From Mucilaginibacter sp. UBA5151 (GTDB lineage Bacteria > Bacteroidota > Bacteroidia > Sphingobacteriales > Sphingobacteriaceae): 11,036 nt of DNA. Position 1 is the first letter of the stretch; every line of letters starts with the position of its first letter. The position numbers and the translations under genes were made by a program. Below, one piece after another: positions 1 to 5,387 of the stretch. The notes beneath the pieces were generated by a model that worked only from the letters and a program-made list of their open reading frames with translations, ran no database searches and was not told the origin of the DNA. The DNA is taken from positions 1 through 11,036 of the forward strand of contig DHXR01000002.1 in assembly GCA_002413785.1 (NCBI GenBank). Reading direction: 5' to 3'.

Positions 1-28
1 AAACTTTAACGAACTATTGTTAGATAGT

Positions 29-612
29 GTTGTTGTTAAATATAGCAAAGAACAAATCTGAAAGCAAATCACAACTCAAAGGTTTCAATTATATTAAAAA
101 TAAGGTTGTTGTTAAATATAGCAAAGAACAAATCTGAAAGCAAATCACAACCTTCAAACTTCAACACATCGCCACCGGCTAGTTGTTGTTAAATATAGCA
201 AAGAACAAATCTGAAAGCAAATCACAACACAGCTGGGTGAAGGGGCAGCCGTGTAAAGGTTGTTGTTAAATATAGCAAAGAACAAATCTGAAAGCAAATC
301 ACAACCAGATACTGTTGCAGATTTGAGCGCCGGGTGTTGTTGTTAAATATAGCAAAGAACAAATCTGAAAGCAAATCACAACTAAAGGATAATGATTTGC
401 AAGGGTGTGAAAGTTGTTGTTAAATATAGCAAAGAACAAATCTGAAAGCAAATCACAACACCATCACCTGGCAGGGGAATTTGAAAAAAGTTGTTGTTAA
501 ATATAGCAAAGAACAAATCTGAAAGCAAATCACAACCATTATTCCTTAAGTGGCAATGCTGCTTTGTTGTTGTTAAATATAGCAAAGAACAAATCTGAAA
601 GCAAATCACAAC
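29..612 (-). CRISPR. CRISPR array, type II-C-like, 8 repeats and 7 spacers
   Basis: Eight identical 47-base repeats lie at 29-75, 105-151, 182-228, 259-305, 336-382, 413-459, 490-536 and 566-612. The seven spacers are 29, 30, 30, 30, 30, 30 and 29 bases long and all different. Read on the minus strand, each repeat begins GTTGTGATTTGCTTTC, the same start as the 47-base type II-C repeats known from Bacteroides, so crRNAs are probably read leftward. The 47+30 geometry also fits a Cas9 type II-C system, although the subtype is inferred from the repeat alone. Bases 1-28 are probably most of another spacer, so the array likely extends past the left edge. No degenerate terminal repeat is seen, and no cas gene or anti-repeat (tracrRNA) is found in the window. 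Confidence 0.97.
29..612 (-). promoter_or_regulatory. Promoter-like sequence inside every CRISPR repeat
   Basis: On the minus strand each repeat carries TTTG at repeat positions 8-11, then 20 bases, then TATATTTA at positions 32-39. The Bacteroidota consensus is TTTG, 19-21 bases, TAnnTTTG, so only the final base of the -7 box differs. A start about 5-7 bases further on would fall at the end of the repeat or the first base of the spacer. The plus strand of the repeat has no comparable arrangement. Repeat-embedded promoters are established for type II-C arrays in Neisseria meningitidis; their use here is inferred. Confidence 0.5.
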
Positions 613-628
613 AGTGTAAATTATTCAA

Positions 629-656
629 CGCAGGGTCCTCTGCGAGAGGCCCTGCG
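629..656. repeat. Hairpin beside the last CRISPR repeat
   Basis: CGCAGGG (629-635) and CCTCT (637-641) pair with AGAGG (645-649) and CCCTGCG (650-656), leaving one bulged T and a three-base loop. It lies 17 bases outside the last repeat, on the side upstream of the inferred crRNA direction. No clear T-run follows on either strand, so a terminator is not well supported. Confidence 0.6.
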
Positions 657-671
657 GGAACAAAGTTCTGT

Positions 672-742
672 TTCGGGTGTCATGCTGAGGCACCCGAAGC
701 ATGAGCGCAAAGGCACAACGCCAATGCATTAGCGCCAATGCA
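672..742. repeat. Small overlapping inverted repeats and a direct repeat
   Basis: TTCGGGTG (672-679) pairs with CACCCGAA (691-698), and the overlapping CATGCT (681-686) pairs with AGCATG (697-702), so two hairpins compete. Just after them CGCCAATGCA occurs twice (719-728 and 733-742). I see no open reading frame here; it looks like interspersed-repeat debris. Confidence 0.45.
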
Positions 743-777
743 AAGCGTACAGGCCACCCCACATGGTTCGAAAATTT

Positions 778-880
778 GTCATTGTGATCCGCCAGAGGCG
801 GAGCGGCAATCGCGAACTATTCTTTACCTCCGGACATTCCTTTGTGCACAGTTCGCGATTGCTTCGTGCCTCGCAATGAC
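778..880. repeat. Interspersed inverted-repeat element, about 103 bases
   Basis: The left arm starts GTCATTGTGA (778-787) and contains GCAATCGCGAACT (806-818). The right arm has AGTTCGCGATTGC (850-862) and ends TCGCAATGAC (871-880), so the ends and inner arms are complementary. The CATTGCGAGG...GAAGCAATCGCG style is a common dispersed palindrome in many bacterial genomes, including Sphingobacteriaceae. No coding capacity is seen. Confidence 0.7.
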
Positions 881-928
881 AGGATTTGTTAGTTTGTTTC
901 ATATTATATTATAATCCCCATTCGTCAG

Positions 929-976
929 CCCAATGACCTAATGATTCAATGACATTTTTCCTCAATGACCCAATGA
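929..976. repeat. Degenerate 8-base tandem repeat (NNNAATGA)
   Basis: Six consecutive octamers in exact phase: CCCAATGA, CCTAATGA, TTCAATGA, CATTTTTC, CTCAATGA and CCCAATGA. Five of the six end in AATGA. The block ends six bases before the GH35 stop codon and lies just downstream of that gene. Confidence 0.75.
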
Positions 977-982
977 CATTAC

Positions 983-2602
983 TTATCTCACCACCACCAA
1001 AGAAATCCTCAACACCGTAGGCACATCCCCAAACCCTGGCCCGCCCCAATCGGTTTCGTCGCCGTTGAGGATGCGGAGGGGCTTAAAGGTCCCGTTTTGA
1101 TACTGGCCCTCTTCTACCTTCAAATATTGCCAGGTTTTACCTGCATTGCCGCCCAATGGCTGAAAACTAAGGTGACAGCGGGTGCCCATTACGATGAACT
1201 GGTTTTCGGCCAGCTTTGCAACTAATAGCTTGCCTGTAGCCCCGGCATATTCAGGCGCAGCGTTGGCCCTGCCGTCACCGCCGAATTTTACGTTGGCCTG
1301 CCATGCGCCCATATCGAGGGTTTGCTCGGCATGATCCTCGTGTTCCACTACGGACTTTATTTTTCCATCGAATGCCCAGGCGGCCAGTTGAGGCATCATG
1401 GGAGCCGCGGCGGCGTATTCCTGCGCAAAGGGCGACAGGCGTTCAGTCATCAAAGCGGCCTTTTCAGCAACCCCGTTATCATCAATCCCGAAGGGCGAAA
1501 AACCGATGCCGCCATGGGCCAGTACCGTATAAAAGTACCTGGCATTTTCGGCCACTAAACCGGCTTCGGGTACAAAAAGCGGGTTATCGGGGCGGTCGTA
1601 CAGGTCAATCACTTTCAGCACCTTGTCGCTGCCGGTCAGGTAAATGTCGGGCGCTTCAATATCAATGGCCGGGGCGGCCACCTTCCATACAGGCAGCACA
1701 TTATCGGTTGGGCCGCCGCTTTCGTAGTTATTGGCTTTGGGGTTGCCGAAGGGTTCGCGCAGGGCGGCGTTCACATACAGGGGCAATGGATAAACCGCTT
1801 TACCGGCCGCCGCCACCTGCCCGATGAACCGCGCCACAGACCATGCCTGGAAATATTCGTCGGCCCGGTCGCCAAATACCTGCTGCCAGGTGCCGCCTGT
1901 TACCACAGGCACATTCAGCGCGGTAAGCACAGCAGGTTGCAGCAGTTGGGCAGGCACCGGCCCCTCAAACAGTTTTTGCGCCAGGGGCGAATAATCCCGT
2001 ACACTTCCCCATGCGCCGCTTTCATTTTCCACCTGCACCATAAGCACAGTATGCTGCGGGTCGGCGATTTTTAAGTAGCGCATCAGGGCAGTAAAAGCTT
2101 TTATATCGGCATCCAGCGTAGCCTGTACATTTGGGGAGGGCGAGTCAACATGCTGCCCATTCCGGCCCGTAATATTGGGATATTTAGCGGCATCACGCTT
2201 CATCCATTCGGGCATATAATGGTTGCTGCCGTTTTTCCAGGTGGCAAACCACAGCAGCACCAGGTGCACTTTATGCTGCCTTGCCTGGCTGATGAGGGTA
2301 TTAACCACAGAAAAATCAAAACGGCCGGGTTGCGCTTCTACCTGTTCCCAGTAAACAGGAACTTCAAGCGTATTGAGGTGCATAGCCTCCGCTGCCAACC
2401 AAACCCGGGGCATCATGCCCGGCCATGCGCTGGAGTTATGGGCCTGTCCGCCCAGTATCAAATAAGGCTTGCCATCCACCAGCAGGGCATGGCGGCCGTC
2501 TTTTTCAATGATCTTAGGCAGGATTGCCATTTCGGACTGGGCAAAAGTATTTATAGTGGCAAGCAGGAGAAATGCAAACCATAGCGTAATTTTTCGGGTC
2601 AT
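983..2602 (-). CDS. Secreted GH35-type beta-galactosidase with DUF5597-like C-terminus
   Basis: This 539-residue protein is predicted to remove terminal beta-galactosyl residues from oligosaccharides in the periplasm or outside the cell. A signal peptide is visible (basic MTRK, hydrophobic core, probable cleavage after TFA at residue 21). The TIM-barrel part runs from about residue 30 to 390. The clan GH-A acid/base is most likely E194 in VQVENESG, and the nucleophile E346 in PLFVPEAGL. Residues of about 400-539 match the C-terminal region (DUF5597) seen in relatives such as Cellvibrio Bgl35A, a xyloglucan-acting enzyme; the substrate here is not determined. The ATG at 2600-2602 fits the signal peptide. 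The gene stands alone, with no SusCD or other carbohydrate gene nearby. Sampled stretches are 53-63 percent GC, against 32-45 percent in tamL, which suggests a different history. Confidence 0.87.
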   Translation of the reverse strand: MTRKITLWFAFLLLATINTFAQSEMAILPKIIEKDGRHALLVDGKPYLILGGQAHNSSAWPGMMPRVWLAAEAMHLNTLEVPVYWEQVEAQPGRFDFSVVNTLISQARQHKVHLVLLWFATWKNGSNHYMPEWMKRDAAKYPNITGRNGQHVDSPSPNVQATLDADIKAFTALMRYLKIADPQHTVLMVQVENESGAWGSVRDYSPLAQKLFEGPVPAQLLQPAVLTALNVPVVTGGTWQQVFGDRADEYFQAWSVARFIGQVAAAGKAVYPLPLYVNAALREPFGNPKANNYESGGPTDNVLPVWKVAAPAIDIEAPDIYLTGSDKVLKVIDLYDRPDNPLFVPEAGLVAENARYFYTVLAHGGIGFSPFGIDDNGVAEKAALMTERLSPFAQEYAAAAPMMPQLAAWAFDGKIKSVVEHEDHAEQTLDMGAWQANVKFGGDGRANAAPEYAGATGKLLVAKLAENQFIVMGTRCHLSFQPLGGNAGKTWQYLKVEEGQYQNGTFKPLRILNGDETDWGGPGFGDVPTVLRISLVVVR

Positions 2603-2723
2603 GTGGGTTGGTTTATAAATGTTTTTACGACAGCTAAATTAGAGAATAAAATATGAAAACATTATTCATTCCACATTCTTTCAGTTGTCACAGGACTCAC
2701 TTGCGGAGTACCCCACTTTGCAA

Positions 2724-2950
2724 AATGACATCCCGGAGCGCAGGGTAATGTCATTAAGTTAAGGGAACCCTGGGATTTAGCCCCCTCTAAACCTGCCTGT
2801 CCGGCAGGCAGGTCTCCCCCGGTTGGGGAGACTTTAGCTGCGCTCGTGTTGATTTTTTTAAGTCCTCCCTACCGGGGAGGATTTAGGTGGGGCTAAAAAG
2901 CGTTCGCGGAGAACTAAATTTCCTTAACTTAATGACATCCCGGAGCGCAG
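2724..2950. repeat. Nested inverted and direct repeat element (MITE-like)
   Basis: A 20-base direct repeat, AATGACATCCCGGAGCGCAG, occurs at 2724-2743 and 2931-2950. Between the copies, ATGTCATTAAGTTAAGG (2748-2764) is the exact inverse of CCTTAACTTAATGACAT (2922-2938), and TTTAGCCCC near 2776 is the inverse of GGGGCTAAA (2889-2897). Three smaller hairpins sit inside: CCTGCCTG/CAGGCAGG (2792-2812), CTCCCC/GGGGAG (2814-2830) and TCCTCCC/GGGAGGA (2863-2881). There is no transposase and no convincing open reading frame, so this resembles a non-autonomous or composite intergenic repeat. Confidence 0.7.
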
Positions 2951-2990
2951 TATCCCGTGCCGGAGACGGGGACAAAAAAAAATTGCAGCT

Positions 2991-3146
2991 ACCCTCTTTG
3001 CCGATTTCGGCAGAGAGGGTCGGAGAGCGCAGCGAATCCGGGGTGAGTAGACTCGCCGACATGCATTAGCGGTAATGTCCGCCGGGTGACTCACCCGGTC
3101 ATCGCTACGCTTGACCACCCTCTCTGCCGAAATCGGCAAAGAGGGT
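2991..3146. repeat. 156-base foldback element with perfect 30-base inverted ends
   Basis: The arm at 2991-3020 is the exact reverse complement of the arm at 3117-3146. Each arm is itself almost palindromic (ACCCTCT..TGCCGA facing TCGGCA..AGAGGGT). Inner segments also pair: GCGCAGCGA near 3028 with TCGCTACGC near 3102 (one mismatch), the GGGTGAGT region (3041-3048) with ACTCACCC (3089-3096), and CATTA (3064-3068) with TAATG (3073-3077). The whole element could fold into one long hairpin. It has no coding content, and I see no target-site duplication. Confidence 0.8.
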
Positions 3147-3198
3147 AAAAAAGATTTTGAAGATCCTTGGGTTCAACGACATTGTGCTCTCCCCCTCG

Positions 3199-3229
3199 TT
3201 GCAATTCTCCGCCGAATTTGCTATATTTG
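3199..3229 (+). promoter_or_regulatory. Orphan promoter, near-consensus Bacteroidota type
   Basis: TTG (3199-3201), 20 bases, then TATATTTG (3222-3229), an exact TAnnTTTG box. The predicted start is near 3235. No gene begins within 700 bases downstream. Weak hairpins follow: TTATTTTTT/AAAAAATAA (3264-3272/3281-3289), and AGCC/GGCT before a T-run near 3301. A short non-coding transcript is possible but unproven. Confidence 0.45.
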
Positions 3230-3339
3230 AATCAATCCGGTGACGGCATCTTTAGCATCGGGCTTATTTTTTGCAGCCGTAAAAAATAAAATTTCAGGCT
3301 TTTTTCAGGAAATCATCCCGCATTCTTTGAAATATTTTG

Positions 3340-3347
3340 TATATTTG
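3340..3347 (+). promoter_or_regulatory. Possible -7 box upstream of the 42-base array
   Basis: TATATTTG is an exact TAnnTTTG box, but I find no TTG at the usual 19-21 base distance upstream. If active, the transcript would run into the palindromic tandem array starting at 3399. Confidence 0.25.
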
Positions 3348-3398
3348 CCTTATATGCAACACTTTAAATAAAAAAATACCCATTTTTAGGTCACAGGC

Positions 3399-3549
3399 AA
3401 AACGCATTTAGCCTGCGAATCCGGGGAAATTATCACGCCCTAAACGCGTTTAGCCTGCGAATTCGTGAAAATTACGGGGAGCTAAACGCATTTAGCCTCT
3501 CAAACTGAAAAAATTACGAGGAGCTAAACTCGTTTAGCTCCTCGTAATT
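3399..3549. repeat. Four-unit, 42-base tandem array with palindromic cores
   Basis: The motif AAAC(G/T)C(A/G)TTTAGC recurs with its central C at 3403, 3445, 3487 and 3529, a period of exactly 42 bases. Unit 2 contains the perfect palindrome CTAAACGCGTTTAG (3440-3453). The last unit sits in a 38-base palindrome: 18-base arms at 3512-3529 and 3532-3549 around a two-base centre. Units 1-3 also share a weaker GAAA..ATTA segment between cores. It codes for nothing evident and lies in the spacer upstream of rpoD. Confidence 0.8.
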
Positions 3550-3776
3550 GGAGGCAAACCGGGGTTTTAAGGTGGTTTGAAGCAACAGGGTGGTATGTTG
3601 CATAGTGGCTAAACCCCTCCCTACCCTCCCCGAGGAGGGAATCGCACCGGGCCGGGAAGCAAGAACCAGGAGTCAGGAAATGATGAACCGGGGGCTATGA
3701 ACTATCAACCATGAACTATGAACAAAATCCTTTCGGACTTTCTCATTTCTTTACATCGCCGTTACAATTATTTTAG
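3550..3776. other. Gene-free stretch upstream of the rpoD promoter
   Basis: No coding region is supported. It holds a hairpin CCCTCC/GGAGGG (3624-3639), a degenerate purine-rich stretch (about 3655-3690) of the kind AGAACCAGGAGTCAGGAA, and the heptamer block listed separately. Confidence 0.5.
3695..3723. repeat. Degenerate 7-base tandem repeat, four units
   Basis: CTATGAA, CTATCAA, CCATGAA and CTATGAA follow in exact heptamer phase and end with C at 3723. The same unit type recurs at 5369-5383, and related units flank the pyrD/hydrolase spacer near 10082-10111 and 10199-10233. Confidence 0.75.
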
Positions 3777-3784
3777 TATCTTTG
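3777..3784 (+). promoter_or_regulatory. Probable rpoD promoter (-7 box)
   Basis: TATCTTTG followed by CA is an exact TAnnTTTG box in the form typical of strongly expressed Bacteroidota genes. The upstream -33 element is poor (TTTA at an extended spacing). A start near 3790 would give a leader of about 190 bases before the rpoD ATG. Confidence 0.55.
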
Positions 3785-3823
3785 CAGATCAAAAAAGCAA
3801 AAAGATTAACCTCTCCCATTATT

Positions 3824-3860
3824 TGCCGCACAAAACATTTGCGGCATGATGTTCAACATC
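3824..3860 (+). promoter_or_regulatory. Two hairpins in the rpoD leader
   Basis: TGCCGCA (3824-3830) pairs with TGCGGCA (3840-3846). One base later GATGTT and AACATC form a second stem (3848-3860). No T-run follows, so neither looks like a classical terminator. They lie about 120 bases before the rpoD start codon and could affect mRNA stability or translation. Confidence 0.45.
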
Positions 3861-3982
3861 AAACATTACGCCTGCTGATTAGTTATGTTGAAAAGCTATA
3901 ATTGATAATTTAATATTTTCCACCCTGGTTGTCCGGTTGATTATTATGCAACAGGTTATCTCCGGGGCTATTATTTACAAAA

Positions 3983-4840
3983 ATGAGACAATTAAAAATA
4001 ACCCAATCCATTACCAACCGCGAATCGCAATCGCTTGAAAAGTATTTACACGAAATTGGAAAAGTTGACCTGATTACCGCACAGGAAGAGGTGATACTTG
4101 CCCAAAAGATACGCGAAGGCGACCAGGCTGCTTTGGAACGGTTAACCAAAACCAATTTGAGGTTTGTGGTGTCGGTTGCCAAGCAATACCAAAGTCAGGG
4201 CCTTACTTTGGGCGACCTTATTAATGAGGGTAACCTGGGTTTGATAAAAGCGGCCAAACGTTTTGATGAAACCAAGGGCTTTAAATTTATTTCGTACGCT
4301 GTATGGTGGATCCGCCAGTCAATTTTATCGGCTGTGGCCGAGCAAAGCCGTATTGTGCGCCTGCCCCTTAACCAGATAGGGTCGTTAAGCAAGCTGCATA
4401 AATCTGCCTCGAAACTGGAGCAGCATCTGGAGCGTCAGCCTACCCCCGAAGAACTGGCCGAAGACCTGGAAATGTCTGTTGAAAAGGTATCCGATTCGTT
4501 ATCAAACTCGGGCCGCCAGATATCGGTTGATGCGCCTTTTATTACCGGCGAGGAAAACACCCTGCTTGATGTTTTGCAAAGCTCAGATTCAGCTACCGAC
4601 AGCCACCTGATGATTGATTCCCTGTCGCAGGAGATCAACCGCTCGTTAAGCATCCTTGCCGAACGCGACAGGCAGGTTATTGTACTGTTTTTTGGCCTCG
4701 GCAGTACCTCGGCACATTCATTAGAAGAAATCGGCGAAAAGTTCAGTCTGACCCGCGAACGTGTACGCCAGATAAAAGATAAAGCGCTGATGCGCCTGAG
4801 GCATAACTCAAAGGCTAATTTGCTGCAATCGTATTTGTAA
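3983..4840 (+). CDS. rpoD: Primary RNA polymerase sigma factor (RpoD/SigA)
   Basis: This 285-residue sigma-70 protein directs RNA polymerase to housekeeping promoters. Region 1.2 is at about 11-50 (SLEKYLHEIG). Region 2 spans about 53-125, including LGDLINEGNLGLIKA and the -10-recognition segment WWIRQ (108-112). Region 3 is at about 126-210. Region 4 is at about 215-275, with its helix-turn-helix in SLEEIGEKFSLTRERVRQIK (246-265). Region 1.1 is absent and the total length is near 285, both usual for Bacteroidota primary sigma factors, which read the TAnnTTTG box seen at several sites here. The ATG starts MRQLKITQSIT, as in relatives. The gene is monocistronic. A recent paralogue of the primary sigma factor cannot be excluded without the rest of the genome. 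Confidence 0.93.
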   Translation: MRQLKITQSITNRESQSLEKYLHEIGKVDLITAQEEVILAQKIREGDQAALERLTKTNLRFVVSVAKQYQSQGLTLGDLINEGNLGLIKAAKRFDETKGFKFISYAVWWIRQSILSAVAEQSRIVRLPLNQIGSLSKLHKSASKLEQHLERQPTPEELAEDLEMSVEKVSDSLSNSGRQISVDAPFITGEENTLLDVLQSSDSATDSHLMIDSLSQEINRSLSILAERDRQVIVLFFGLGSTSAHSLEEIGEKFSLTRERVRQIKDKALMRLRHNSKANLLQSYL

Positions 4841-4870
4841 CAAAAAAACATTGCCTGTGCCCTCACAACA

Positions 4871-4901
4871 GACTTACGAAGTTTTGAAAACTTCGTAAGT
4901 C
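4871..4901. repeat. Perfect 15-base-pair hairpin downstream of rpoD
   Basis: GACTTACGAAGTTTT (4871-4885) and AAAACTTCGTAAGTC (4887-4901) are exact inverse copies around one G. It begins 30 bases after the rpoD stop. No T-run follows, so it resembles a dispersed Bacteroidota intergenic hairpin that may still protect or end the rpoD mRNA. Confidence 0.6.
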
Positions 4902-5189
4902 TCTTAGTTCTTCGGGAAACATCCCCGTTGCCTCTGTCCTTATGGGCAAGTATTCTTAAACTGACGTCTGTATAATTATTGGTTCAATTTTCTTCTGGTT
5001 CCTGCGCTTAAAATTATGCTGCCGGGGAAGGCTAAACCGTTGGACTTTTTTATCCAAAATAAGGGTGATTTTATCAACCTAAAAAGCAAAAACAGCCTTA
5101 GCGCCTGAAATTAAACGATTGTTAAATTCCCATGAAATCAACGCGTCATTTTCACGCAAAAAATTTTAAAAATTCAAAATATATAACTG
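4902..5189. other. Gene-free spacer between rpoD and the small RNA candidate
   Basis: No gene is supported. The only structure noted is a short hairpin TTGGA/TCCAA around 5040-5057 enclosing a run of T. The last 60 bases are very AT-rich, as expected next to a promoter. Confidence 0.4.
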
Positions 5190-5197
5190 TATATTTG
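5190..5197 (+). promoter_or_regulatory. Promoter (-7 box) of the small RNA candidate
   Basis: TATATTTG is an exact TAnnTTTG match in an AT-rich setting. The -33 position holds only a T-run (TTTT near 5164-5167), not TTG. The predicted start is about 5203. Confidence 0.45.
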
Positions 5198-5202
5198 TCA
5201 CT

Positions 5203-5288
5203 TCATATGGCGAGTTCTAGCTTGCCTATTGTGATAAGGTTTAGGTTAAAGCCTCCGAACAGCGAGTGTGAGGGGGCTTTATTTTTTA
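5203..5288 (+). ncRNA. Candidate small RNA, about 85 bases
   Basis: The segment lies between an exact -7 box (5190-5197) and a terminator (5248-5287), in the spacer between convergent rpoD and tamL. It would fold into a 5' hairpin GGCGAG/CTTGCC (5209-5226, one G-U pair), a short unpaired part and the terminator stem. GGTTT (5239-5243) could compete with the terminator stem for AAGCC (5249-5253), giving two alternative folds. No known family is recognised: the conserved features of SRP RNA, 6S RNA and tmRNA are absent, and it has no complementarity to the CRISPR repeat that would mark a tracrRNA. The overlapping 71-codon frame has no recognisable protein character. Confidence 0.4.
5248..5287 (+). 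terminator. Intrinsic terminator
   Basis: AAAGCCTCC (5248-5256) pairs with GGGGGCTTT (5272-5280, one G-U pair) and is followed by ATTTTTT (5281-5287). The T-run is on the plus strand only, so it ends rightward transcripts, either the small RNA candidate or read-through from rpoD. Confidence 0.7.
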
Positions 5289-5368
5289 AGCCGGTTGCAA
5301 ACAAAAAATCCAAAAATAATCAAACAAATTTCACCAGGATATTTTAGAATTTCTTCCGCATTGTCAAA

Positions 5369-5383
5369 CCATGAACTATGAAC
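5369..5383. repeat. Two-unit heptamer repeat beside the tamL stop
   Basis: CCATGAA, CTATGAA and a final C, in the same phase as the block at 3695-3723. It lies four bases beyond the tamL stop codon. Confidence 0.65.
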
Positions 5384-5387
5384 AAAT

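Noticed and set aside
382..609. 75-codon minus-strand frame across the CRISPR array
   Set aside because: It translates the repeat and spacers; the repeated peptide ICFQICSLLYLTTT is an artefact of the 47-base repeat.
1303..2584. Plus-strand frames of 78-174 codons opposite the GH35 gene
   Set aside because: They lie antisense to a clearly conserved enzyme in GC-rich DNA, where stop codons are rare, and show no protein motif.
2887..3139. Frames of 60 and 71 codons on both strands reading ISAERV
   Set aside because: Both come from the same palindromic foldback element read in opposite directions; neither has protein-like composition.
3399..3549. Reading the 42-base array as a short CRISPR array
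   Set aside because: The conserved part is only about 13-16 bases and palindromic, and the segments between are themselves related to one another, unlike spacers.
5132..5347. 71-codon plus-strand frame
   Set aside because: It runs through an AT-rich promoter and an intrinsic terminator, lacks any domain, and its composition looks non-coding.
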